From ZC4RG30 sp035556135 (GTDB lineage: Bacteria > Pseudomonadota > Gammaproteobacteria > Steroidobacterales > Steroidobacteraceae), in assembly GCA_035556135.1 (NCBI GenBank), contig DATMFO010000003.1:992001-1056000 (forward strand): DNA of 64,000 nt, written 5' to 3'. Shown here piece by piece: positions 32,521 to 41,280 of the stretch. The notes beneath the pieces are model-generated. The model had not been told where the DNA came from, did not search any database, and saw nothing but the letters and a program-made list of their open reading frames with translations. The position numbers were made by a program, and so were the translations under genes. Every line of letters begins with the position of its first letter. The stretch's first letter is position 1.

Positions 32521-33120
32521 TTACGGGCGCTGGGCAGCGTCCCAGTGCTCCACGATCAGGCCGTCCTTGATGCGGAACGTGTCGAACCAGGTGCTCACGT
32601 ATTCGCGCTTGCAGCCGTCGGTGTACTTGCGCGGGAACATGATGGTGACCAGGTCACCGTCGGCGAGCACCGCCACCACGCCCTCCGGGATGTGATCGGG
32701 AACCGCCGCCGGCGGGCGGTTCATCATGCGGAAGAAGGCCTGCATGCCGTCCAGGCCCGTGTTGGCCATCGGATTGTGCTGGATGTAGTCCTTGTGGATG
32801 AACTCGCCGGCACGGTCGATGTTGTAGGCATTGAGCAGCGTGCGCCACATGTCCCACACCAGTCGCTTGTTGGCAGCCAGCTTGGGATCCGGATGCTCCA
32901 GCAGCTTCAGCTGCTCCTCGCGTGTCATCGCGCCAGTGACGGTCACGGCGGTGGGCGTGACCGAACAGTTCGGGCCAGCCGCGGCGACGGCCTGGCTGAG
33001 TCCACCCTGTGCCGCGGCTGGCGCGGCAGGCGCGGCTTCGGGCGCGGCGGCCTGCTCCGTGCCCGACGAGCAGGCGGCCAGCAACAGGGCGGTGGCGGCT
33101 ACGGCGGAAATCAGTCTCAT
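32521..33120 (-). CDS. SnoaL/NTF2-like lipoprotein
   Basis: 199 aa. Lipoprotein signal ATALLLAACSSG, then an Ala/Pro-rich tether. The fold is SnoaL-like (ANKRLVWDMWRTLLNAY, YIQHNPMANTGLDGMQAFFRMM, GVVAVLADGDLVTIMF, TFRIKDGLIVEHWDAAQRP). The KRLVxDxWRT and VEHWDAA blocks recur twice in the 35619 gene. SnoaL-type proteins include cyclases, dehydratases and isomerases; here a catalytic role is unproven. It is the last gene of a minus-strand trio with an NTF2-like and an OM-barrel gene. Confidence 0.85.
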   Translation of the reverse strand: MRLISAVAATALLLAACSSGTEQAAAPEAAPAAPAAAQGGLSQAVAAAGPNCSVTPTAVTVTGAMTREEQLKLLEHPDPKLAANKRLVWDMWRTLLNAYNIDRAGEFIHKDYIQHNPMANTGLDGMQAFFRMMNRPPAAVPDHIPEGVVAVLADGDLVTIMFPRKYTDGCKREYVSTWFDTFRIKDGLIVEHWDAAQRP

Positions 33121-33163
33121 GAGAGTCTCCCTCTATTCCCTTTCCAGAAAAACAGTGACGCGG

Positions 33164-33691
33164 CTACTTGTCGTCGGCCGCTGCGACATTGCGATACTTG
33201 ATGAACCACTGGCCATTCACCTTCACCAGGTCATCGACGCCGTTGCCAGCCGCCGCAATGCGTGCGGGATCGGCCGAGTTGGCGCCGCCAGTGCCGAATA
33301 TGGTCTGGTGGTAGTAGTGGTAGCGGGCCGTGGTGGGGCCAGTGAACTCCAGGTACTGGTTCATCGTGAAGTGGCGCATCGAGATCTTCTCGCCCTTGGC
33401 GCGGCGCTCGTCATGACCCTTCTTCAGGTCGGCCACCATCTTGTGCAGGGCTTCGTGCCCCTTGGTCTGGCCGAAGGCGCCATCGGAGGTGAAGAGCTTC
33501 ACGTAGCCGTCGGCGTCGTAGGTGTCGAGCATGCGGTCATAGGACCACATGAGTTTTTCGATCGCGGCGCGGTCCTCGGGGGTTCCGACGTAGATGCCCG
33601 CAGTGGACGGTGCACGGGTCTGTGCAGCGGACGGAATCGCCACCAGCGCAGCCATGGCAGCGGCCAGGGCCATCGGCAACAAGCGTGACAT
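33164..33691 (-). CDS. Exported nuclear transport factor 2-like (SnoaL-type) protein
   Basis: 175 aa, signal peptide ending VAIPSAAQT. The NTF2-like fold shows EDRAAIEKLMWSYDRMLDTYDADGYVKLFTSDGAFG, the alpha+beta start of SnoaL_4 proteins, then HFTMNQYLEFTG, YHYYHQTIFG and VKVNGQWFIKYRNV. Relatives include small-molecule dehydratases and aromatic hydroxylating-dioxygenase-like subunits. It is separated by 43 bp from the 32521 gene, with the same orientation. Substrate not known. Confidence 0.85.
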   Translation of the reverse strand: MSRLLPMALAAAMAALVAIPSAAQTRAPSTAGIYVGTPEDRAAIEKLMWSYDRMLDTYDADGYVKLFTSDGAFGQTKGHEALHKMVADLKKGHDERRAKGEKISMRHFTMNQYLEFTGPTTARYHYYHQTIFGTGGANSADPARIAAAGNGVDDLVKVNGQWFIKYRNVAAADDK

Positions 33692-33756
33692 CGCGGAACT
33701 CCCCCTTCGCCGGAATACGCTAGGTTACCAGCTGCACGCCAAGGTGTGAGCCGGTT

Positions 33757-34506
33757 TCAGAACCTCCAGCTGACTTCGGCGAGCGCATAGTGCTGCCACG
33801 CAAAAGTGTAGACGTCATCGTTGTCGGCGCCACCCTCGAGAGTCCGCACGCCGAGGCCCAGTGACAGCCTTTCACCCAGGGCATAGCGCGCCTTCAGGGC
33901 AATATCGAAGGCGCGACCCTGGGGGGCCAGCAGGCCGTCGGCATCCAGCACCAGGGTCCAGCGATCGCCCAGGCGGCGGTATCCCGCCAGACTCAGCAAG
34001 GGCACCAGGCCAGTGTTGTCGTAGACGGCCTCCGCGCCCACCTGGCTGAGCCCGATGCTGGCATCGCGCACCTTCAACGTGGCGCCGCCCCACCATGTCC
34101 AGTCACCGCCGTGGTGGAACCGGTAGCGATAGCTCAGGCGCCAGGAGTCGAACCGGTAGTGAACCCGGGTGGGTTCGCCTGCCGCAAACGTCACCCCGTC
34201 GAACTGCAGCGCGGAACCGGGAATGCCTGTGCGGGTGATGGAATATGGGGCGTACATGGCCCGCAGATGATGGCGCTCGGCGACCTGCCAGGTGGCGTCC
34301 ACGCGCCAGGCCGCTTCGGCGCTACCGCCCTGGAGGTTGCGCAAGGAGAACTTCGAGCCTGCAGAGGTATTGGGGATTCGGGCGACATTGCGGGTTTGCC
34401 AGACAGCGCCTCCTTCAATGGCGACGCCGGAGCCGGACTGTGCGAGGACCGGAGTGCCCAGCATCCATCCGGCAGGCATGAGGCAGGCGATCAACTGGAT
34501 ACGCAT
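33757..34506 (-). CDS. Outer-membrane beta-barrel protein of unknown function
   Basis: 249 aa. The ATG at 34506 gives a signal peptide (MPAGWMLGTPVLAQS). The mature part has alternating short beta-strands rich in aromatic and charged residues (FDSWRLSYRYRFHHGG, WTWWGGATLKVRDASIG, LSLGLGVRTLEGG) and ends in YALAEVSWRF, a C-terminal phenylalanine typical of outer-membrane insertion. No named porin family is recognised. First gene of the 34506-32521 group; it diverges from the antiporter gene. Confidence 0.72.
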   Translation of the reverse strand: MRIQLIACLMPAGWMLGTPVLAQSGSGVAIEGGAVWQTRNVARIPNTSAGSKFSLRNLQGGSAEAAWRVDATWQVAERHHLRAMYAPYSITRTGIPGSALQFDGVTFAAGEPTRVHYRFDSWRLSYRYRFHHGGDWTWWGGATLKVRDASIGLSQVGAEAVYDNTGLVPLLSLAGYRRLGDRWTLVLDADGLLAPQGRAFDIALKARYALGERLSLGLGVRTLEGGADNDDVYTFAWQHYALAEVSWRF

Positions 34507-34634
34507 TGCAGGTCCCGGTAGCCCGCCGGCATGGCGGGCGAGAAGGTTAACGGTTCCGGAGACTGGCTTCCTGTAGGCGGGCACCGCCTGCTGTCCCTAT
34601 CATTGCCCTACCCCTCCCCACGAGGCATCTCCGG

Positions 34635-35612
34635 TTGAGTGCATTGCTGTTGTTCGGCGCGGGTCTCGCCCTGCTGATCTTCGCCGCGGAGCTGATCGTC
34701 CGCCACGGCTCCTCGCTGGCCCTGGCACTTGGCATGAACCCTCTGGTGCTGGGGCTCACCATCGTTGCCATCGGCACCAGCGCGCCGGAACTGGCGGTGG
34801 GCATCACGGCCAGCCTCGGCGGCAGCGGCGCGCTGGCCGTGGGCAACATCGCGGGCACCAACCTCGTCAACATCCTGCTGATCCTGGGCTTGAGCGCATT
34901 GCTGCGCCCGCTGCCGCTGCATCTGCGCACCATCCGCGTGGACCTGCCGATGATGGTGGTGGCAGCGCTGCTGATGACGGCACTGGCCTGGGATGGGGTG
35001 CTCTCGCTGCGCGACGGCATCACCATGCTGCTGGTGGCGGCAGCCTATACCACCGTGCTCATCCGCCAGAGCCGCGGCGAAGGCGCCAGGGTGAAGAAGG
35101 AATTCAGGGAGATGTTCGGCCCGGAAGGCGCACGCACCCCTGGCACTGATGAATCACACATGGGCATCAATGCGCTGTACCTGGCCGCAGGGCTTGCACT
35201 TTCAGTGCTGGGCGCGCACTGGCTCGTGGGTGCCGCAGTGGACATGGCCCGCTCATTCGGAATGGGCGAGGCCGTCATCGGGCTCACCATCGTTGCCATT
35301 GGCACCTCTGCCCCCGAACTCGTCACCACCATCGTCGGCACGCTGCGCAATGAGCGCGACGTGGCCGTGGGCAACCTGCTGGGCAGCAGCATCTACAACA
35401 TCCTGGTGATCCTGGGGATACCCAGCCTCATCGCACCTGGCGGCATACCGGTGGAGCGCGAACTGCTGCTGTTCGACATCCCGCTGATGACGGCCGTGGC
35501 GCTGCTGTGCATCCCGGTGTTCATCTCCGGCCGCGATGTGTCGCGGGTGGAGGGCGGGTCATTCGTGGCGCTGTACCTGGGCTACCTCGCCTACCTGCTG
35601 CTGCTGCGCTGA
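34635..35612 (+). CDS. yrbG: Calcium/sodium antiporter (CaCA family, YrbG type)
   Basis: 325 aa inner-membrane exchanger. The two alpha-repeats that bind cation are nearly identical: AIGTSAPELAVGITAS (first half) and AIGTSAPELVTTIVGT (second half), each followed by N/G-S-N-type helices (NIAGTNLVNILLILG, NLLGSSIYNILVILG). Ten membrane helices are expected. The start is a TTG at 34635 with GAGG nine bases upstream; no ATG fits the first helix. Length and layout match bacterial YrbG. It is housekeeping in nature and unrelated to the flanking catabolic genes. Confidence 0.9.
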   Translation: MSALLLFGAGLALLIFAAELIVRHGSSLALALGMNPLVLGLTIVAIGTSAPELAVGITASLGGSGALAVGNIAGTNLVNILLILGLSALLRPLPLHLRTIRVDLPMMVVAALLMTALAWDGVLSLRDGITMLLVAAAYTTVLIRQSRGEGARVKKEFREMFGPEGARTPGTDESHMGINALYLAAGLALSVLGAHWLVGAAVDMARSFGMGEAVIGLTIVAIGTSAPELVTTIVGTLRNERDVAVGNLLGSSIYNILVILGIPSLIAPGGIPVERELLLFDIPLMTAVALLCIPVFISGRDVSRVEGGSFVALYLGYLAYLLLLR

Positions 35613-35618
35613 GGCCGG

Positions 35619-36632
35619 TTACCAGGCTGGCGCGCCGGGCGGATCAGCCGGCGAGGCAGCATCCCAGTGTTCGATGATCCGGCCGCTGGCGATGCGGAAC
35701 TGGTCGAACCAGGCCAGCGTGTAGGTGCGTCCGGCGTGGTGAGGATGCGGCAGCTCCTGCATCCTCACCAGGGCGACCAGGTCGCCCTCTGCGACGACGG
35801 CGACCAGGGGCGCGCGTAGCCAGGGCTGCACCGGCAGGTCCGCACGTGCGGCAAAGCGGCTGGTGATGGAGCGCAGCCCCGAAGCGCCGACCGGACTGTG
35901 GTCGACGAAATCCATCGCAATGAAACGCTGCGCCTCCTCGTCGCGACCGGCCTCCACTACCGTGCGCCAGAGATCGAAGACCAGGCGCTTGTTGCCCGCC
36001 AGGACGGGATCCGCGGCGGACAGCAGCGCCTCCTGCGCTGCGCCGGTGGCGCCGGTCACCGGCTGCGGGCCGCCCTCTTCCGGCAGCGCCACTGCAGCGT
36101 TCGGCGCAGTCCTCACGGAATGCCAATGCTCGGCCAGTCGCCCATCCTCGACGCGGAAGAGATTGAAATGCGTGGTGGTGAAAGCCGGAGCGTGAGTACC
36201 AGCCGGCACGGACTCCAGCAGGCTCATCACCACCAGGTCACCTTCGGCGATGCTGGCCACCAGCGGTGGTTCCACCAGTTGCGGCACGTCGCGCCGGGGC
36301 ACGGCGGAGAAGATCTGCTTGAAGGCCGCGCGGCCCGTGGGCAGTACCGGGCTGTGCTGGATGTAGCCTTCCGCCAGCAGGTCGTCGGCCCTTTCCACGT
36401 GCCCGGCATTGACGATGGTGCGCCAGAGATCGAAGACGAGCCGCTTGTGCGCAGCAAGGCTGGCATCGTCGCTGGCCAGCGCTGAAAGTGGATCCGGATG
36501 GGCACGCACCTCCACGGGCATGCCAGCCTGCCCGCAGGCTGCCATCAGCACAGCGACAGCCAGCGGCACCAAGGTCAGGACAACGGGCGATGCCCTGCGC
36601 AAGCTCCCCCCTTGCCAGTGCACACCTTGCAC
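35619..36632 (-). CDS. Lipoprotein with two tandem SnoaL/NTF2-like domains
   Basis: 337 aa, lipoprotein signal ending AVLMAACGQ. Two SnoaL-like domains lie in tandem. KRLVFDLWRTIVNAGH and KRLVFDLWRTVVEAGR start the copies, and AEHWHSVRTAP and IEHWDAASPAD end them. The second copy is closer to the single-domain lipoprotein at 32521. An internal duplication of an enzyme-like domain could give a pseudo-dimer, since SnoaL proteins often act as dimers. No substrate is known. It converges with the antiporter gene with a 6-bp gap. Confidence 0.83.
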   Translation of the reverse strand: MQGVHWQGGSLRRASPVVLTLVPLAVAVLMAACGQAGMPVEVRAHPDPLSALASDDASLAAHKRLVFDLWRTIVNAGHVERADDLLAEGYIQHSPVLPTGRAAFKQIFSAVPRRDVPQLVEPPLVASIAEGDLVVMSLLESVPAGTHAPAFTTTHFNLFRVEDGRLAEHWHSVRTAPNAAVALPEEGGPQPVTGATGAAQEALLSAADPVLAGNKRLVFDLWRTVVEAGRDEEAQRFIAMDFVDHSPVGASGLRSITSRFAARADLPVQPWLRAPLVAVVAEGDLVALVRMQELPHPHHAGRTYTLAWFDQFRIASGRIIEHWDAASPADPPGAPAW

Positions 36633-36676
36633 TGGGGGCCCACACTAGCAGCTTGATCGCCAGGCGCGAAGGCTTC

Positions 36677-36715
36677 GGCCTCCCGGTCCGGGGGGGGTCA
36701 CCGTCCCGGGAGGCC
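36677..36715 (-). terminator. Hairpin terminator downstream of the TonB receptor gene
   Basis: A perfect 10-bp stem (GGCCTCCCGG / CCGGGAGGCC) with a 19-nt G-rich loop lies just past the stop at 36737 in the direction of transcription. It separates the receptor from the lipoprotein gene. Confidence 0.5.
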
Positions 36716-36736
36716 TCGCCCTTCGCCAGTGCCCGA

Positions 36737-39589
36737 TCAGAACTGCAGGCGTACGCCCATCGTGAAGTAGCGACCCATCGTGTCGTACAGGCCCACGTTG
36801 GTCTGCCCGCCCACCAGGGCACTGGAGGGAACCAGTGCTGGATCCCGGTCGAACACGTTCTGCACGTTCAGGTAGATTTCCGGCGAGCCGGACATCTCCA
36901 GCCCGTAGCGTGCGCCCACATCGAAAGTGGTGACGCTGCCGATGGTGGCGAACTGCGGCGCGATGTCACCCGGCAGCCAGGTGGTGTTGCGCGCACCCTT
37001 GTGGATGTAGCGCGCGTTCGCATTGAGGCCCAGCGGACCGATGTCCATGTTCACCAGTGCGTTGGCCACCCACTTCGGGTAACCAATGCCCATGTCACCC
37101 ACACGGTCGGTGTAGACCGAGGTGGTGGCGTTCGGCACCGTGGTGGACTGCTCGATCAGGCGCGTGGCCACCACGCGGAACAGCGTGTTGTTGCCCAGCA
37201 GCTGCGTGCGGTAGTTCAGGTCGAGGTCCACGCCCTGGGTGCGCGCCTGGCTGAGGTTCATGGTGCGCGAGCGCACGCCGGTGAAGGCGTTGGGCGGACC
37301 CACGAGGTTGGCGCAGTATTCCGCCTGGCCCTGCGCACAGCGCCGCACCACCTCCTGTCCACCCACCGAGGCCAGCATGTCCTTGATCTGGATGTCGTAG
37401 TAGTCCGCGCTCATCGCGAAGCCCGACAGCCAGGTGGGCTGGTAGGTGAAGCCGGCCGTCCAGGTGTCACCGATCTCCGGTTCGAGGTCGGGATTGCCCG
37501 AGATGATCACCGCCACGGGGCGATTGCCCGTGCCATTGATGATGTCGTCGATGATGATGTCAGGACCGGAGCTGTCGCGGGTGTAAAGGTCACCGATGCC
37601 TGGCGCGCGGATGTCGCGCGAGCGGGTGGCGCGCAGCAGCAACTCCTGGATGGGCCGGTAGCTCAGGCCGACCTTCCACGTGTTAACGGTACCGCTCTGC
37701 GAGTAGTCCGTGACGCGGAACGCCGCATTGAGGTCCAGCTCGTACAGCAGGTTCATGCCGCGGGCCAGCGGGACCAGGGTCTCGGCGAAGGCTTCCTTCA
37801 CGTCATATTCGCCCGCAGTGGGCTGCACGTTGCTCGTGGACCAGTCACCCACGCGTCCCGTCAGCGAAGCCGGCAGGCCGCGGATGTTGGACCAGTCGGG
37901 AATGCCGTTTGAACCGCTGTCGGAGAGGATCTCGCCATTGAGCTCACGGTACTCAACGCCGGCACCGACAGCCACAGGGCCGGCCCAGGTGGAGAACAGC
38001 TCGCCGCTGATGCTGGCCGCGGCCACCTTCTGCCGCATGATGTTGTAGTTCCAGGGCTGCCCGGGGCCGTGGATGTAGTCGAGCGCGGCCTGCGAGGGGG
38101 CGCCGGCGCCGAACGGATTCAGCGGCACGCAGTCGCCATAGAGGGCCGGATTCGCCAGCGCGCTCTGGCAGACGATGCTGCCGTTCGGGGCGCGCACGGC
38201 ATCCACCGCGCGATAGAGGCGCGAGAGGGAGATCTGGTCGTGGTAGTCGAGCCGGAAGGCGCTGCGACCCTGCTCGTAGTACACATCCCATTTCCAGTTG
38301 CCCGCGAGGGTGCCCTTCAATCCACCGGTGATATCCCAGGTGGCATAGCCGGAGGTGATGTCGATGTTGCCCCAGGACTTCGGCACGATGCCCAGCGCAA
38401 AGCTGTTCACGCCCAGCGTGGTCATGCGGTCCTGGATCGATGCCGGGAGGAAGGCATTGCCGGTCTGAATGTTCAGCGGCGTGGTGCTGTAGAAGTAAGC
38501 GGGCGTCTGCGTATAGTCCGAATCCGCGGTGGCGTACGTGCCCTGCACGAAGGCCTCGACGTTGTCGTTCACCTCGAACATCGCGTGCCCGAAATACACC
38601 TTGTTGTCGGTGGGGGTGTTGAAGTTCGCGGTGTCGCCGACGTAGTTGCCGCTGCCGCCGACCATCAGCGTCCCGCCGCGCAGCGAGCCATAAAGGAAGG
38701 GCACCGGATTGCCCTGGTCATCGAACTGGATGGGACCGTTGGCGGCCAGTGGCCCCGAGAGGATGGCGCCGCCGTAGGAAGCAATCGGCTGCGTGACATT
38801 GCAGGCAATGGTCTGGCGCGGATTGGCGGGGGACATGTTGCCCGCATTCACGCCGGGGATGCCGATGGTGGCGCAGTACTGGCGCGCCCAGTCGCGGTTC
38901 TCCTTGTAGGCCTGGGCATTCCTGCGCCAGTCGAAGGAGCCGATCACGTGCAGCCGGCCATCGAGGAATGAGGTGCCGCCGGCCAGCGCCACGCGGTGCG
39001 AACCGCCGTCGTCACGGGTGGAGATGCCGCCGTTGACGTCGATCTTCAATCCCTCGAAGCGGGTATTCAGCGTGAAGTTGGTGACGCCGGCCATGGCATC
39101 GGAACCGTAGGCGGCCGACGCCCCGCCGGTCACCACGCTGACGTTCTGGATCAATCCCTGCGGCAGCAGGTTGATGTCGGTATTGCCGGCGATGTTCGCG
39201 GGCACCAGGCGGCGGCCGTCGAGCAGCACCAGGTTGCGGTTGTTGCCCAGGTTGCGCAGGTTCAGGAAGCTGCCAGGGCCCAGCGTGGTGCGCCCGCCGA
39301 TGGATTTCTGGGTGGTCGAGCCCGTCATCGCGGGCAGCGATGCCAGCGCCTGGGAAATGGACTGCGGATTTACCTGCAGCAGCTCATCGGCGCTGAGGGA
39401 GGTTACCGGAGTGGGCGAAGTCATGCCCTCGCGGATGATGCGCGAACCGGTGACTACGACTTCCTCAAGCTCGGTCTCAGTGGCCTGCTGGGCCAGCGCG
39501 ACGCCGGAACCGGCAATCGCGGCGGCGACGGCTATGGAAACGCGCCAGGCGGCCAGCAGCGGGCGACGGGATTCAAAAGGATCAGACAT
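36737..39589 (-). CDS. TonB-dependent outer-membrane receptor
   Basis: 950 aa. The ATG at 39589 has GGGGGAAG upstream and opens a signal peptide (AAAIAGSGVALAQQ); a longer frame to 39649 lacks one. TonB-box-like ELEEVVVTGSRI, plug with NLRNLGNNRNLVLLDGRRLVP and SAAYGSDAMAGVTNF, then a long beta-barrel ending MGRYFTMGVRLQF with the C-terminal Phe. No STN domain. This type, common in Xanthomonads and Caulobacters, often takes up plant-derived oligosaccharides or aromatics. A LacI-like operator lies upstream (39698). It is not obviously linked to a partner operon. Confidence 0.92.
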   Translation of the reverse strand: MSDPFESRRPLLAAWRVSIAVAAAIAGSGVALAQQATETELEEVVVTGSRIIREGMTSPTPVTSLSADELLQVNPQSISQALASLPAMTGSTTQKSIGGRTTLGPGSFLNLRNLGNNRNLVLLDGRRLVPANIAGNTDINLLPQGLIQNVSVVTGGASAAYGSDAMAGVTNFTLNTRFEGLKIDVNGGISTRDDGGSHRVALAGGTSFLDGRLHVIGSFDWRRNAQAYKENRDWARQYCATIGIPGVNAGNMSPANPRQTIACNVTQPIASYGGAILSGPLAANGPIQFDDQGNPVPFLYGSLRGGTLMVGGSGNYVGDTANFNTPTDNKVYFGHAMFEVNDNVEAFVQGTYATADSDYTQTPAYFYSTTPLNIQTGNAFLPASIQDRMTTLGVNSFALGIVPKSWGNIDITSGYATWDITGGLKGTLAGNWKWDVYYEQGRSAFRLDYHDQISLSRLYRAVDAVRAPNGSIVCQSALANPALYGDCVPLNPFGAGAPSQAALDYIHGPGQPWNYNIMRQKVAAASISGELFSTWAGPVAVGAGVEYRELNGEILSDSGSNGIPDWSNIRGLPASLTGRVGDWSTSNVQPTAGEYDVKEAFAETLVPLARGMNLLYELDLNAAFRVTDYSQSGTVNTWKVGLSYRPIQELLLRATRSRDIRAPGIGDLYTRDSSGPDIIIDDIINGTGNRPVAVIISGNPDLEPEIGDTWTAGFTYQPTWLSGFAMSADYYDIQIKDMLASVGGQEVVRRCAQGQAEYCANLVGPPNAFTGVRSRTMNLSQARTQGVDLDLNYRTQLLGNNTLFRVVATRLIEQSTTVPNATTSVYTDRVGDMGIGYPKWVANALVNMDIGPLGLNANARYIHKGARNTTWLPGDIAPQFATIGSVTTFDVGARYGLEMSGSPEIYLNVQNVFDRDPALVPSSALVGGQTNVGLYDTMGRYFTMGVRLQF

Positions 39590-39697
39590 GGCTTCCCCCA
39601 AAAAAGAAACGGAGCGTCTTCTTGTGCGAAACGTGCCGGCTGCAGACACCGGCCCGCGCCGGGGTCAGCGGATGCCGACTCCTACAGAGACGAACGG

Positions 39698-39710
39698 GGA
39701 AAGCGTTTCC
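39698..39710. promoter_or_regulatory. LacI-type operator-like palindrome
   Basis: GGAAAGCGTTTCC is a 13-bp perfect palindrome containing the AARCGYT core used by LacI/GalR regulators, 109 bp upstream of the receptor ATG at 39589. No LacI gene is in the window, so its regulator would be elsewhere. Confidence 0.35.
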
Positions 39711-39768
39711 GCCAGTCGGGATGAAAGGCCGCGAGGCGGGTCGCGGGGCCGGGCCGGCCTGGGAGGGC

Positions 39769-41274
39769 TCAGGGAGCGGGGCCCTGCACTCCGAGCTTCT
39801 CCAGTGCCGCGATGGCCGCGGGACGCGGCGTGGGTGGATGGGTGGCCAGGAACACGCCCTGCGCCCAGTCCCAGGCCGTGCGGCCTTCGGAGTCCTTTGC
39901 GGTCATGTCCGCGCCATGTTCGGCGAGAAACAGGAGGATGTCGCCGGAGCCGCGGTTGGCTGCTCCATGCACGGCGCGGATGCCCTTCGAGTTCGCCGCG
40001 TTCACATCATTGCCAGCCGCAAGGCAGATGCGCACGGCCTCCAGCAGCGCCTCCGGGCCCCAGGTGACGGTCTGCGCCACGGTCCAGTTCACTCCCGCAG
40101 CGGCAGCCAGCGCGGTCGTGCCCTGCTGGGTGGCGATATTGGCGTCGGCGCCATGCGCCAGCAGCAGGCGCATCACCTCCACGTCGCCGGCCAGCGCGGC
40201 GCGGATGAAGGGTGTCTCGCCGGTGAAGTCCACCCAGGACAGCGATCCCAGCGGCAGCACATGCGAGCGCACCACCGGCATCTCCCGGATGCGCGTGTTG
40301 GGCCGGGCGCCCTTTTCAAGCAGCAGGCGGACCAGATCCAGGTTGCCCTCCGTGTCGGTGCCGCTGCCTGAAGCCGGATCGGGAGAGTCCCGGTTGCGCA
40401 CGTCGATTGCGGCATACAGGGGTGTGCGGCCATACCAGTCGATGGCCTGGATGTCCGCGCCGCGGGTGATGAGGAATTTCGCCACCGCCACGCGGTCATT
40501 GCTGGCTGCAAGCAGGAGCGGCGTGATGTCGTTGGGATCACGGTCGTCGATGGCGGCGCCGGCATCCAGCAGCACGCGCACCACTTCGAGGTGTCCGTCG
40601 CGGGCCGCGTAGTGCAGTGGCGTCTTGCCGCCGGGAATGGCTGGCCGCGCGCCCCGGGCCGGGGATTTCTCCACACCCTTGCCCTGCGTGCCGCCGATGC
40701 GCCTGAACGGCGGCTCCGGACCGATGCGCGTGCGCGCCATCACGTCGGCACCGGCGTCAAGGAGTACCCGCGCGGCGTCGGCATGGCCTGCGCGCGCGGC
40801 CAGGTGCAGGGCAGTCTGGGCGTACTCCGGATCGCGGGCATCGCGTTCCGCACCGGCCTGCAGCAGCGTGCGGACCACCTCAGGATTGCCGGCGCGCGCG
40901 GCGGCCATCAGCATGGTCTCGCCAGCGATGTCGCGGGCATTTGCGTCAGCCTTTGCGGCCAGCAGCATCCGCACCAGTTCGGGATTGCCCTGGCTGCAGG
41001 CCAGCAGCAGCGGCGTGACTTCGAGGCTGGTGGCCGCCCGCGCATCTGCACCCCTGGAAAGCAGCAGGCGCGCGGAACGCACATCATTGCGGTTTACTGC
41101 GTAGTGCAGGGCACGTGTGCCGTCGGGCTCGGCGGCATTGGCATCGGCGCCGGCCTTGAGTGCGGCCTCCACTGCCGCGGCCCGCCCTTCCCGGGCAGCA
41201 TCAAGCAGCTGCGCGGAGGGATTGGCCGCCGCGAATGCGGGGACTGCCAGCCAGAGCAACAGCAACCTGCGCAT
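39769..41274 (-). CDS. Exported ankyrin-repeat protein
   Basis: 501 aa, signal peptide ending AVPAFAAAN. At least nine ankyrin repeats fill the rest (ALHYAVNRNDVRSARLLLSRGAD, LLLACSQGNPELVRMLLAAKAD, ALHLAARAGHADAARVLLDAGAD, PLHYAARDGHLEVVRVLLDAGA and more). They stack into a protein-binding scaffold, which is periplasmic here. It follows the DUF1552 gene by 6 bp and is the last gene of the FecIR-controlled run. A role holding the haem and DUF1552 proteins together is a reasonable inference. There is no catalytic motif. Confidence 0.88.
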   Translation of the reverse strand: MRRLLLLWLAVPAFAAANPSAQLLDAAREGRAAAVEAALKAGADANAAEPDGTRALHYAVNRNDVRSARLLLSRGADARAATSLEVTPLLLACSQGNPELVRMLLAAKADANARDIAGETMLMAAARAGNPEVVRTLLQAGAERDARDPEYAQTALHLAARAGHADAARVLLDAGADVMARTRIGPEPPFRRIGGTQGKGVEKSPARGARPAIPGGKTPLHYAARDGHLEVVRVLLDAGAAIDDRDPNDITPLLLAASNDRVAVAKFLITRGADIQAIDWYGRTPLYAAIDVRNRDSPDPASGSGTDTEGNLDLVRLLLEKGARPNTRIREMPVVRSHVLPLGSLSWVDFTGETPFIRAALAGDVEVMRLLLAHGADANIATQQGTTALAAAAGVNWTVAQTVTWGPEALLEAVRICLAAGNDVNAANSKGIRAVHGAANRGSGDILLFLAEHGADMTAKDSEGRTAWDWAQGVFLATHPPTPRPAAIAALEKLGVQGPAP

Positions 41275-41280
41275 GGGCGG

